Assembly: GCA_009774625.1 (NCBI GenBank) | Contig: VSOB01000055.1 | Coordinates: 1 to 19,988, forward strand | Reading direction: 5' to 3' | From: Lachnospiraceae bacterium | Lineage (GTDB): Bacteria; Bacillota; Clostridia; Lachnospirales; Lachnospiraceae | Length of the DNA stretch: 19,988 bases | Part shown: one piece after another, positions 8,309-16,312 of the stretch | How the letters are laid out: every line of letters begins with the position of its first letter | Numbering within the stretch: the first letter of the stretch is position 1 | Program-made: the position numbers and the translations under genes | Notes under the pieces: model-generated | Told to the model about the DNA's origin: nothing | The model's database searches: none | Seen by the model: the letters and a program-made list of their open reading frames with translations, nothing else

Positions 8309-9376
8309 ATGATGAAAAAAGTTATTGCGACACTGATGACTGCCGCTGTGGCGATGAGTCTGGTGGCATGCGGCTCTGATCCTGCGCCGCAGGAACCGAC
8401 TCCGGCACAGGAAGAAGCACCTGCAGCAGAAGATGCGGCGCCTGCAGAAGATGCAGCGGGTGATGCAGCGGCTTCCGCGGCTGCAGGCGGTGATATGAAC
8501 GGCGACGGAAAGATCGTTGTGGGTTACATTTCCAAGAACACCGTGGATGTGTTCCATGCAACCATCAACGGTGCGGCAGAAGAAAAACTGAACGCTCTGA
8601 AGGATGAAGGCGTGATTGATGACTGGACAGGTATTCTTGACGGCAATACCGATGCTGCAAAACAGTGCGACCTTGCACAGGACTGCATCAATTATAACTG
8701 TGACTATGTAATTATTCTGCCTGCTGAATCCACAGCAAGTGATCCTGCCGTAACAGCGCTCAGCGATGCAGGTATCGGCGTGATCGTAGTAAACTCCAAG
8801 ACAGACAGCACTGACTTTCTGGCACTTACCTACTGTGGTTCTGATGACGTATTTGCAGGTGAGCTGATGGGCCAGTATGTACAGGAGCAGGTTCCGGACG
8901 GCGGCGTATTTGTTCATTGCCAGGGTATTATCGGCAACTCTGCACAGCAGCAGAGAGGCGAAGGCATTGCCAACACAATCGGGGCAGATTCCAACTGGAC
9001 ATTGGCTGCAGACGTTCCCTGTGACTGGGATCCTTCCAAAGCTGTTAATGCAGTGGATGACTATCTGGCACAGTACGGTGATGATCTGAAGGCTGTAATC
9101 TGCGACAACGATGATATGTCCTCTGCAGCACAGACAGAGTGCAATGCAAAAGGCAGAGAAGATATCGTATGTATCGGTGTTGACGGCAACCAGGGACCGC
9201 TTCAGATGGTGAAAGACGGCACACTCGGAGCAACCGTTCTTCAGGATGGTGCAGGCCAGGTGCTGGCAGGTATTGATGCTGTTGTGAAGTCTGTAAACGG
9301 TGAAACAGTAGAGAAAGAGTATACAATTCCTTTCGTACTTGTAACATCTGACAACGTAGACGAATATCTGAATTAA
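8309..9376 (+). CDS. Sugar ABC transporter substrate-binding lipoprotein (RbsB type)
   Basis: A 355-residue extracellular sugar receptor anchored by lipid. The N-terminus has MMKK, a hydrophobic stretch and the lipobox LVAC with Cys 21 as the expected lipidation site. Residues about 22-65 are an Ala/Pro/Glu/Asp-rich spacer, common in clostridial binding proteins. The rest is a type 1 periplasmic binding fold (GYISKNTVDVFH, CIGVDGNQGPLQMVKDG and ATVLQDG segments). ATG 8309 is preceded by GGAGGG at 8297-8302; a second ATG follows at once. The 61-nt gap to the permease is longer than the others in the operon and may allow separate processing and higher expression. The ligand cannot be named; the family binds ribose, allose, galactose, xylose or related sugars. 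A strong terminator follows at 9401. Confidence 0.95.
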   Translation: MMKKVIATLMTAAVAMSLVACGSDPAPQEPTPAQEEAPAAEDAAPAEDAAGDAAASAAAGGDMNGDGKIVVGYISKNTVDVFHATINGAAEEKLNALKDEGVIDDWTGILDGNTDAAKQCDLAQDCINYNCDYVIILPAESTASDPAVTALSDAGIGVIVVNSKTDSTDFLALTYCGSDDVFAGELMGQYVQEQVPDGGVFVHCQGIIGNSAQQQRGEGIANTIGADSNWTLAADVPCDWDPSKAVNAVDDYLAQYGDDLKAVICDNDDMSSAAQTECNAKGREDIVCIGVDGNQGPLQMVKDGTLGATVLQDGAGQVLAGIDAVVKSVNGETVEKEYTIPFVLVTSDNVDEYLN

Positions 9377-9400
9377 TTCCCGTCGGGAAGTAACTTATGA

Positions 9401-9453
9401 ACAGGGCCGGTGCCGGCCGGTGAAAACCGGGCGGCGCCGGCCCTGTTTTGTTT
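9401..9453 (+). terminator. Strong intrinsic terminator capped by a GAAA tetraloop
   Basis: A 15-bp GC-rich stem (9401-9415 with 9432-9446, one G-T wobble) continues after one mismatch into a 5-bp stem closed by GAAA (9422-9425). TTTTGTTT follows at 9446-9453. It sits 24 nt after the binding-protein stop and marks the end of the ABC operon. Confidence 0.93.
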
Positions 9454-9495
9454 ATGCAGAGCGGAAGGTTTTAAGAGAATGGGAGGTATGGTGTT

Positions 9496-11271
9496 TTGAA
9501 GAAAATATTAAATGCGGACGTATCAAATGTAGTGGAAGAGATGCTGCAGGGGTATCTTCTGGCTTATCGGCGTTACTACAAACGGGTGGGGGATTATAAT
9601 GCCATTGTATACAGAGGTCACAGAAAAGATAAAGTGGCTCTGGTGATCGGCGGAGGCAGCGGACATGAGCCGATGTTTTCCGGATTCTGCGGCGCAGGAC
9701 TGGCGGACGGTGTGGCCTGCGGCAATATCTGTGCATCTCCTAATCCGGAACTGGTACGGGCCGCAGGAGCGGCTGTGGATCAAGGCAGGGGTGTGCTGTT
9801 TGTCTATGGATGTTATGCAGGGGACAATCTGAACTTTGACATGGGAGAAGAGCTACTGCAGGCGGAAGGGATACGGACGGCCCATGTGAGGGTGTGGGAT
9901 GATCTGGCTTCTGCGCCCAGAGACCGCATCAGCGACAGAAGGGGAATCGCGGGAGATGTATTTGTGATCAAAGTGGCAGGCGCTGCCTGCGATGCGGGAC
10001 TGGATCTGGATGAGGTGGTACGGATTACGGAAAAAGCAAGAGACCGTCTCAATACCATCGGTGTTGCTACATATCCAGGTACGCTTCCCGGCAATGACAA
10101 GCCCACCTTTGAGCTGGCCGGGGATGAGATGGAATTTGGTATGGGGATTCATGGAGAGCCGGGAATCGAACGGACAAAGATGCAGACGGCAGAGCAGATG
10201 GTGGATCGGATGTACCATGAGCTGAAAGCAGAGATGGAACTGAAGGCCGGGGATGAGATCGCCGTTCTGGTGAACGGCCTGGGTTCCACACCGCTGCTGG
10301 AGCTGAATCTGGTGTACTATGATCTGTATCAGCATTTGAAAAAGGATGGCATCCTGGTGTATGACAGCGAGGTCAAGACCTATTGCACTAGTATGGAAAT
10401 GGGAGGATTTTCTATTTCTGTCTTAAAACTGGATGAGGAATTGAAACAATATTATGATATGCCCTGCTATTCTCCCTATTATGCAAAAGGAAGCTATGCG
10501 GGCGATCTGCAGGCGGAGGCAGAAGAGACAGATGTGCAGGCGGAGGCAGAAGAGACAAAGGAAGATGCGGAGCAGGGAGCAGAAGAAACAGTGATCAGAC
10601 GAAGTGGAGACGGTGTGCTGGAAGAGCTTGGCTGTGAGGATGCCCGGAATATGCTGTTGTATATTGCGGATAAGATCATTGCCCAAAAGCCTTATCTGAC
10701 AGAGATAGACAGTGCCATCGGAGACGGCGATCATGGCATCGGTATGGCGGGCGGTATGCGCAGGGTAAAGAAGAAACTGATGACCATGCAGGGAGAGGGA
10801 AATGTCTATCGGCTGTTTGAAGCCGCTGGAACAGAAATGCTGATGTCTATGGGCGGCGCATCAGGGGTTATTTTCGGAAGCCTGTATCTGGCGGGCGCAA
10901 AGGGTGCGCAGGCCGGGCCTGTGCTTGGCGCGGCAGATCTGGCCCGGATGGAACGAAAGAGCCTGGAAGCTATTCAGGAGCGTGGAAAGGCACAGAAGGG
11001 AGATAAGACGATGGTGGATGCCCTGCTGCCGGCTGTGGAGGCATTGGAGGCAAACCGGGAAAGCTCGCTTCTGGAAGCACTGAAAGCGGCAGAAGCGGCG
11101 GCATATCAGGGCGTGGAGGACACCAAACAATATACGGCAAAATTCGGACGTGCAAAATCTTTGATGGAACGGGCAATCGGACATCAGGATGCAGGCGCTA
11201 CATCGGTATGGCTGATCTTCCAGGGTATGCGGGAGTTTGTAGAAGGGATATCGGAGAACGGGGCGTTTTGA
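9496..11271 (+). CDS. DhaK-DhaL fusion: ATP-dependent dihydroxyacetone/erythrulose-type kinase
   Basis: A 591-residue single-chain kinase. The N-terminal DhaK domain (about 1-330) has the GGGSGHEP substrate site, GDNLNFDMG, and H219 in FGMGIHGEPG, the His that binds the keto group covalently in the family. The C-terminal DhaL ATP domain (about 385-590) has the Mg-binding GDGDHGIGM motif, GGASGVIFG and HQDAGATSVW. Such ATP-dependent fusions phosphorylate dihydroxyacetone; the same family includes L-erythrulose 1-kinase (LerK) and D-erythrulose kinase (DerK). The linker (about 337-370) is an acidic Ala/Glu tandem repeat. The start is TTG 9496 with GGGAGG at 9481-9486; no in-frame ATG is near. 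It follows a strong terminator with no clear promoter between. It is 15 nt from the variant TPI gene. That neighbour and the variant RpiB favour a tetrulose substrate, by inference. Confidence 0.9.
   Translation: MKKILNADVSNVVEEMLQGYLLAYRRYYKRVGDYNAIVYRGHRKDKVALVIGGGSGHEPMFSGFCGAGLADGVACGNICASPNPELVRAAGAAVDQGRGVLFVYGCYAGDNLNFDMGEELLQAEGIRTAHVRVWDDLASAPRDRISDRRGIAGDVFVIKVAGAACDAGLDLDEVVRITEKARDRLNTIGVATYPGTLPGNDKPTFELAGDEMEFGMGIHGEPGIERTKMQTAEQMVDRMYHELKAEMELKAGDEIAVLVNGLGSTPLLELNLVYYDLYQHLKKDGILVYDSEVKTYCTSMEMGGFSISVLKLDEELKQYYDMPCYSPYYAKGSYAGDLQAEAEETDVQAEAEETKEDAEQGAEETVIRRSGDGVLEELGCEDARNMLLYIADKIIAQKPYLTEIDSAIGDGDHGIGMAGGMRRVKKKLMTMQGEGNVYRLFEAAGTEMLMSMGGASGVIFGSLYLAGAKGAQAGPVLGAADLARMERKSLEAIQERGKAQKGDKTMVDALLPAVEALEANRESSLLEALKAAEAAAYQGVEDTKQYTAKFGRAKSLMERAIGHQDAGATSVWLIFQGMREFVEGISENGAF
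10508..10557 (+). repeat. Tandem repeat in the DhaK-DhaL linker
   Basis: Two identical 23-nt copies (10508-10530 and 10535-10557) lie 27 nt apart and encode QAEAEETxx units; a third, degraded unit follows at about 10564-10590. The period is exactly nine codons, so copy-number change would keep the frame and only alter linker length. Confidence 0.85.
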
Positions 11272-11286
11272 CAGGAGAAGGAAAAC

Positions 11287-12063
11287 ATGAAAAAACTTTA
11301 TTTTGGCAGCAATCTGAAAATGTATAAGACAATCAAAGAGACGACGGACTATCTTACCTCTCTGGCAGATCTGACCGGGGACATCAGCCGGGAAGAAATG
11401 GAGCTGTTTATCATTCCGTCCTACACTTCTCTGGAACGGGCTTGTGCTTTCGTGGATCAGCATCTGATCAGACTGGGAGCGCAGAATATGTGCTGGGAAG
11501 AACAGGGACAGTTTACAGGAGAGATTTCACCGTTGATGCTGCAGGAAGCCGGCGTGAAACTGGTTATGATCGGACATTCCGAACGCAGACATGTATTCAG
11601 GGAAACGGACGAGGAAGAGAACAAAAAGGTAAACTGTGCATTGGAGCATGGGTTTACAGCGCTTTTGTGTATCGGAGAAACAGCAGAGGATAAAAAATAC
11701 GCTGCAGGGCCGGAAGTACTCCGGATGCAGTTGAAAAAAGGACTGTTCGGGATAGATGCGGCCGGAGCAGACCGGATCTGGGTGGCCTATGAGCCGGTCT
11801 GGTCCATCGGGGTAAACGGAACGCCGGCAACTGCGGACTATGCAGAGCGGATGCATCAAGAGATCAAACGCTGTCTGAGAGAGCTGTTTCCCGAAACAGG
11901 AGAGCAGATTCCTGTTTTATATGGTGGAAGCGTCAATCCGGGCAATGCAAAAGAGCTGATCGTCCAGCCGTCCATAGACGGATTGTTTGTGGGGCGTGCC
12001 GCATGGCAGGCAGATAAATTCAACGAATTGATCAGAAGCGCCAAAAAAGCGGCCGGCCGATAA
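11287..12063 (+). CDS. tpiA: Triose-phosphate isomerase family protein, variant loop 6 (possible tetrulose-phosphate isomerase)
   Basis: A 258-residue TIM-barrel protein with all TPI catalytic residues: N9 and K11 (in SNLKMYK), H97 (in IGHSERR) and E169 (in AYEPVW). The phosphate loop YGGSVNPGNA is present. It departs from housekeeping TPI at the lid: the usual IGTGKTAT is IGVNGTPAT, one residue longer and without the loop Lys. The N-terminal NWKMN is NLKMY. In tetritol pathways, TPI paralogues (LerI/EryH) convert L-erythrulose 1-phosphate to D-erythrulose 4-phosphate. Placement directly after a DhaK-type kinase, outside any glycolytic gapA-pgk cluster, fits that role. Standard interconversion of dihydroxyacetone phosphate and glyceraldehyde 3-phosphate remains possible. 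The gene has an AGGAGA ribosome binding site and lies 15 nt after the kinase. The symbol is for the family only. Confidence 0.88.
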   Translation: MKKLYFGSNLKMYKTIKETTDYLTSLADLTGDISREEMELFIIPSYTSLERACAFVDQHLIRLGAQNMCWEEQGQFTGEISPLMLQEAGVKLVMIGHSERRHVFRETDEEENKKVNCALEHGFTALLCIGETAEDKKYAAGPEVLRMQLKKGLFGIDAAGADRIWVAYEPVWSIGVNGTPATADYAERMHQEIKRCLRELFPETGEQIPVLYGGSVNPGNAKELIVQPSIDGLFVGRAAWQADKFNELIRSAKKAAGR

Positions 12064-12205
12064 AAGCTACAGGGATACCCGGCGGTCCCATGCATTTCTC
12101 CTTGTTAAGACGGTTTTGTCATAGTCTTTGCCTGTTTTTTGACTTGCTGCAAAAGGGAAAAGGAGATAAAATAGGACGGATAAGTCAATCAGGGAGATAT
12201 GTGGG

Positions 12206-13393
12206 ATGGATCAAAACTATCAGAAAACGATTACAGCCTGCTTTGTGGGTTACATCGTGCAGGCTATCGTAAACAATTTTATTCCGTTGTTGTTTCTGAC
12301 ATTTCAGCGGACCTACGGGATACCGCTTGCCCGGATTACGATGCTGATAACCCTTAATTTTGGGGTGCAGCTTGTGATGGATCTGTTATCGGCAGGCTTT
12401 GTGGACCGGATCGGTTATCGGGCGGCTATGGTGATGGCACATGGCTTTGCTGTGGCGGGGCTTGTCTGCCTGCCGATACTGCCGGAGATTTTGCCGGATC
12501 CGTTTGCCGGTATTCTCTGTGCGGTCATATTGTATGCAGTGGGCGGCGGGCTTCTGGAAGTGCTGTTAAGTCCTGTGGTAGAGGCCTGCCCTTCAAAACA
12601 CAAAGAGAAAACCATGAGTATGCTGCATTCCTTTTATTGTTGGGGACATGTGGGGGTTGTGGCTTTTTCCACTTTGTTTTTCCGGGTGTTTGGTATTGTC
12701 AACTGGAAGACGCTGGCCCTGATCTGGGCGGTGATTCCTCTGGGCAATATGCTGGTCTTTCTGCGGGTGCCGATTGCCGGTCCGGCCGAAGAGGGAGAGA
12801 AGGGTTACAGCATCCGGGAACTGCTGGGAAACAAACTGTTCTGGGTATTGCTGACAATGATGATTTGTGCGGGAGCCAGTGAACAGGCGGTGAGCCAATG
12901 GGCGTCCACCTTTGCGGAAAATGGTTTGGGCATATCCAAAACGGCAGGCGATCTGGCAGGGCCTATGGCGTTTGCAGTTCTGATGGGAACTTCCAGGGCC
13001 TTTTATGGAAAATACGGGGATCGGATTAAGCTGGATTCCTTTATGGTGTACAGCAGTGTTTTGTGCATTGCTTCCTATTTGTGTATTTCCCTTGTGCCTT
13101 CCCCGCTGCTTAGCCTGCTTGCCTGCTCGGTCTGCGGCCTGTCTGTGGGCATTATGTGGCCGGGGACATTCAGCAAAGCGGCTTCTGCACTGAAAAGGGG
13201 CGGTACAGCGATGTTTGCACTTCTGGCGCTGGGAGGAGATGTGGGATGTTCCGGGGGACCTACTTTGGTGGGACTGGTATCCAGCGCATGGGGAGATAAT
13301 TTGCAATCTGGCATATTGGCGGGAATTGTGTTTCCGGTTCTGCTGCTGACAGGGATATTGATTTGCAGAAAAGAAGAGGGGAGCCGGGCATAA
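12206..13393 (+). CDS. MFS transporter
   Basis: A 395-residue membrane protein with about twelve hydrophobic segments and a central cytoplasmic loop around EEGEKGYSIRELLGNK, the two-half layout of the major facilitator superfamily. A loop 2-3 motif (AGFVDRIGYRAAMV) resembles the MFS signature GxxxDRxGRR. The start at ATG 12206 has AGGGAG at 12191-12196; the ATG at 12199 would be too close to it. It lies 142 nt after the TPI-family gene, in the same direction, with no clear terminator or promoter between them. It could carry a small sugar or polyol for the DhaK-type kinase, or export a by-product; the sequence does not decide. It is closest in general layout to sugar-type MFS proteins, but no subfamily is recognised. 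Confidence 0.85.
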   Translation: MDQNYQKTITACFVGYIVQAIVNNFIPLLFLTFQRTYGIPLARITMLITLNFGVQLVMDLLSAGFVDRIGYRAAMVMAHGFAVAGLVCLPILPEILPDPFAGILCAVILYAVGGGLLEVLLSPVVEACPSKHKEKTMSMLHSFYCWGHVGVVAFSTLFFRVFGIVNWKTLALIWAVIPLGNMLVFLRVPIAGPAEEGEKGYSIRELLGNKLFWVLLTMMICAGASEQAVSQWASTFAENGLGISKTAGDLAGPMAFAVLMGTSRAFYGKYGDRIKLDSFMVYSSVLCIASYLCISLVPSPLLSLLACSVCGLSVGIMWPGTFSKAASALKRGGTAMFALLALGGDVGCSGGPTLVGLVSSAWGDNLQSGILAGIVFPVLLLTGILICRKEEGSRA

Positions 13394-13435
13394 AAATGTT
13401 CTTTCTTTCCGATACCGGGATCTTTGACAAGTTTT

Positions 13436-13461
13436 GCGGCGGCATGAAAACATGCCGCCGC
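13436..13461. terminator. Perfect hairpin between convergent operons
   Basis: A perfect 11-bp GC-rich stem (GCGGCGGCATG at 13436-13446 and its complement at 13451-13461) with an AAAA loop lies between the convergent MFS and RpiB-family genes. No T-tract directly follows on either strand; on the plus strand seven Ts begin about 14 nt later. It may act as a shared 3'-end or transcription barrier, not a classic terminator. Confidence 0.55.
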
Positions 13462-13500
13462 AGTGAATACATTCTTTTTTTGATACAAATCTTTTGTCTT

Positions 13501-13947
13501 TTATTTGCTGTGTTCGGATTCGTATTCGATGAAAGCGTCCACCTTGGGCTGTGAAGAACAGCCCGGTACAAATTCATTGCTTAAAAAGGCATCCACCAGT
13601 TCTTCCCGCAGTTTGTTTCCTGTGGTAAAAGCCCCCATACATGCGATGTTTGCATCGTTGCTCAGGCGTGCCCGTTTGGCGGAATAGACATCAGACAACA
13701 GAGCGGCGTAGGCGCCTTTTACTTTATTGGCGGCAATGGAAACGCCGATGCCGGTGCCGCAGATGATAATGCCTCTGTCATATTCTTTGGAAGCCACCGC
13801 TTCTGCCACTTTGACTGCCGTATTTGCATAAATGGGATCTGTACTGCCGAAATCTGTGATTTCGCCATAATTTTTCTGATTCATAAACTGAATCAATTCT
13901 TCTTTCGCCTGCTGTGCATTGGGATCACAGCCGATTGCGATTTTCAT
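13501..13947 (-). CDS. rpiB: RpiB/LacAB-family sugar-phosphate isomerase, variant active site
   Basis: A 148-residue isomerase with the RpiB fold and the catalytic Cys (C63) in ICGTGIGVSIAANK. Several residues conserved in ribose-5-phosphate isomerases are changed. The N-terminal D-H-A-G is DPNA (residues 8-11). The usual HNDAN is SNDAN (S96), losing the His that opens the furanose ring. The C-terminal GGRHxRR-type phosphate segment is PGCSSQPK. A 4-phosphorylated tetrose cannot form a furanose, so this loss fits a D-erythrulose/D-erythrose 4-phosphate isomerase (DerI/EryI) better than RpiB proper. Other LacA/LacB-like substrates remain possible. It is the last gene of the minus-strand unit, 45 nt after the cupin gene, with AGGAGGT at 13955-13961. 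It faces the kinase/TPI/MFS genes it may serve. The symbol is for the family only. Confidence 0.88.
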   Translation of the reverse strand: MKIAIGCDPNAQQAKEELIQFMNQKNYGEITDFGSTDPIYANTAVKVAEAVASKEYDRGIIICGTGIGVSIAANKVKGAYAALLSDVYSAKRARLSNDANIACMGAFTTGNKLREELVDAFLSNEFVPGCSSQPKVDAFIEYESEHSK

Positions 13948-13992
13948 GATACTTACCTCCTGACGGATTGGGGGATCAAAAGTACATTCCGA

Positions 13993-15198
13993 TTATTTTT
14001 CGGAGGGTACTTCCGGATTGTTATTGGCAAAGTTCTGTAAAATCACCAGAGGGCTGTAGGCGCTGGTGTTGACGATCTTGATTCCTTTTTTGGCTGCTGC
14101 TTCGGAAACGAAAAATTCGTCTGCTGTCAGATCGTCATAACGAACCAGTTCGGGAGCTTCACATTCGAATACACCGAATGTACCGTGTCCCTGTACCACA
14201 ACGGCGCAGTAGCATGCCTGGTCTGTCAGGGTAATGGATGCACCGGGTTCTACGGTGACTTCTTTGGCTGCCACCCATTCATTGGCATAGGCCACCCACT
14301 GCTGGGAAAGTCCCTTCTGTGTTTCCGGCAGCGGCTTAGGTGCGCGGAAATAAGTCTCTTTGTAGTCGGGTCTTGTGCTTTCTTCCCAGTCGATCTGTGC
14401 GAAAATGGCGTCCAGATCATCTTTTTCCTCTTCGGGCGCACAGTCAGTCAGCATATTGTGAGCATTGATCTCACCCATTGTCACGTTTTCCATAATGGTG
14501 TTCACATCGCTGTTCCACTGAGGCTCATAAGTAACAAGGGAAGCGGGAGCATGGATGACACCCGCCGGTGTGTACCAGCCTGTTCCCAACTGGATCCGGT
14601 ATGCTCTGGACAGCTCAGTGATCCGGTTGTCTTTGATGTCATAGTCGCGCAGACACTGCATCACCTCTTCCTTTGTGGTGGAAGGATCAAAACCAAAGTA
14701 AGTAAGGGGCATTCTTCCCAGATAGCCGCTGTTATACTGACGGGGGAAGAAATATGCCTCCGGTTTTCCGTGCAGGCCGATCTTATTTGCCTGTTCTTCT
14801 TTCAGATGGAGATGATGGAAGAGGGGCTTGTCATAATCATATAACTTGGCAAATGTAGGCCATGTCCCATATTTTTCCATCAGGGAATCGCCAACCAGAT
14901 CTGCGCCCAGTTCTTCCACATATTCCGCGAAAAGTGTTTTGGTTTTTGCAGCAGCGTCCTCAATGACGAAGCTCATACCTTCTGTAGGGCCTGTTTTGGG
15001 ACCGTTCAAAGCCTTGGCAAGAGAACCAAGCCAGCGTTCGCAGATACCGCCTCTGTCCATTCCCAACGCATAGTAATCATCGGGATGCAGTCTGAGCCTT
15101 CTGCCCGGCTCGTTGAATCCGCGGGGAACCCATGTGGGAGCCAGATGCAGAACGCCTTCTCCTGCCTCAAAGATTTTTCTGATTGTTTCTTTTGACAT
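13993..15198 (-). CDS. Class I phosphomannose-isomerase-like cupin protein (putative aldose-ketose isomerase)
   Basis: A 401-residue cytoplasmic cupin related to class I mannose-6-phosphate isomerases. The metal-ligand pattern of that family is visible: HLH (H129 and H131), GKPE (E147) and PAGVIHA (H216). FGFDPSTTKEEV matches the segment that follows in the family. These enzymes move the carbonyl between C1 and C2 through a bound zinc or similar metal. The protein diverges strongly from true ManA, so the substrate may be a free sugar, not mannose 6-phosphate. It lies between the epimerase-like gene (60 nt upstream) and the RpiB-family gene (45 nt downstream), and has a good AGGAGGC ribosome binding site 7 nt before ATG 15198. 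Together they read as an aldose-processing unit that would give a ketose for the FGGY or DhaK-type kinase. The reaction is inferred from the fold and context. Confidence 0.78.
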   Translation of the reverse strand: MSKETIRKIFEAGEGVLHLAPTWVPRGFNEPGRRLRLHPDDYYALGMDRGGICERWLGSLAKALNGPKTGPTEGMSFVIEDAAAKTKTLFAEYVEELGADLVGDSLMEKYGTWPTFAKLYDYDKPLFHHLHLKEEQANKIGLHGKPEAYFFPRQYNSGYLGRMPLTYFGFDPSTTKEEVMQCLRDYDIKDNRITELSRAYRIQLGTGWYTPAGVIHAPASLVTYEPQWNSDVNTIMENVTMGEINAHNMLTDCAPEEEKDDLDAIFAQIDWEESTRPDYKETYFRAPKPLPETQKGLSQQWVAYANEWVAAKEVTVEPGASITLTDQACYCAVVVQGHGTFGVFECEAPELVRYDDLTADEFFVSEAAAKKGIKIVNTSAYSPLVILQNFANNNPEVPSEK

Positions 15199-15258
15199 GA
15201 TAACGCCTCCTTGAAATGATATAGTTTTTATAGAAACTCTGATGTTATGGTGCAGATG

Positions 15259-16257
15259 TCAGGCTTTTTTCCAGGATTCCTGACTGTCGTGAAAACGCAC
15301 GGTAATGGTATTGGATATGGTCTGTCCGGGCTGTATGTAAGTCATCCGGTTTTCCTGTTCCAACTGCGCCCGGCCTTCCAGATAATTGTTGCCAGGCTCA
15401 AGGCCCAGGACATAGTCCCTTTCTCCCATCATTTTCCACTCACACATGAGAGGAAGTATGGAAGGGTCAAAATGGATGGAAAGCCCTTTTCCGATCGTGG
15501 GATTGTAGATTTTGGCAACGGCTTCTTTCCGGTCAAAGGTATGGTAGAAGCATTGTTCCTCAAAACCGGGAATGGGTTTTGACATTTCTCTCCATTTGTC
15601 CATGCCTTTTTTGGCTTCCTCGTTTCTGGGAAGGACTTCTGATGAGGAAATATCCACCAGGGCGGTTTCGCTCAGGAGAGGATAGCCCAGATTGATATGA
15701 TAGAGAAGCAGAAAAGGAGAGGGAGCGCTGCCCAGATTGGTAAAGGTATCTTCTATCGTCATCCGGTCAGAACCATAAGCGCAGGTATAAGTACGGTTCA
15801 GACAGATTTTCTGATGGAAGATGCAGGCATCCATGATTCTTGCGTGAACTTTTATTTCACCATCCCCGCTGATTTCCCAACTGACCTGTTCTGCTGGGAT
15901 GTGGGAAATGGTTCCGTGAAGTCCGTAGGATTCCCCGTCAAATTCCGAAGGCGCACCAATGGACTGCAGTCCGCAGGTGGTCAGAAAACCGCAGGTGAAG
16001 GACTGGAGGAACTTAAACTGGGCGTCATTGTAGTAGGCAGGCCCCACATAGCCGCAGGGAGAAAAATAGGACATATTGATGCCCTGAAAAGAAAGTCTGG
16101 AAATATCGGCAGCCCGGTCCGCGCTGACGGTAAAGGCGATACCGCTTCCATTATTGACTTCCAGAAGGCGCATCTGATCGCCTTTTCCGCCGATCAGGCG
16201 GTGTTCTTCCACACGATAAAGCTGGCTTTCGTGTCCGAAATAGTTTCTGTTGTTCAT
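15259..16257 (-). CDS. DUF4432 aldose 1-epimerase-like protein
   Basis: A 332-residue beta-sandwich protein of the DUF4432 group in the galactose-mutarotase superfamily. Visible family features are YGLHGTISHIPA (H114 the likely catalytic or substrate-binding His) and the C-terminal LGLEPGNNYLEGR segment, whose Glu matches the mutarotase base. Members sit in many sugar operons and are thought to interconvert sugar anomers or bind sugars; few have been tested. It is the first gene of the minus-strand unit, with AGAAGGGG before ATG 16257. The role here would be to supply the right anomer or open form to the cupin isomerase. No signal peptide is seen, so it should act in the cytoplasm. Confidence 0.85.
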   Translation of the reverse strand: MNNRNYFGHESQLYRVEEHRLIGGKGDQMRLLEVNNGSGIAFTVSADRAADISRLSFQGINMSYFSPCGYVGPAYYNDAQFKFLQSFTCGFLTTCGLQSIGAPSEFDGESYGLHGTISHIPAEQVSWEISGDGEIKVHARIMDACIFHQKICLNRTYTCAYGSDRMTIEDTFTNLGSAPSPFLLLYHINLGYPLLSETALVDISSSEVLPRNEEAKKGMDKWREMSKPIPGFEEQCFYHTFDRKEAVAKIYNPTIGKGLSIHFDPSILPLMCEWKMMGERDYVLGLEPGNNYLEGRAQLEQENRMTYIQPGQTISNTITVRFHDSQESWKKA

Positions 16258-16283
16258 ATAACCCCTTCTTTCTGAAACTGAAC

Positions 16284-16312
16284 ATAATGTAATGAATTTT
16301 TTATGCCTGACA
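16284..16312 (-). promoter_or_regulatory. Candidate promoter of the epimerase-cupin-RpiB unit
   Basis: On the minus strand, TTGTCA (plus 16307-16312) and CATTAT (plus 16284-16289) are 17 nt apart, and the latter lies 26 nt before the epimerase start codon. The -35 box overlaps the left arm of the inverted repeat at 16310-16352, so a protein bound there would block this promoter. The -10 match is four of six. Confidence 0.5.

Noticed and set aside
12064..12205. Separate promoter before the MFS gene (TTGACT at 12139)
   Set aside because: No -10 box lies at 16-18 nt; the nearest AT-rich hexamers are 20-22 nt away.
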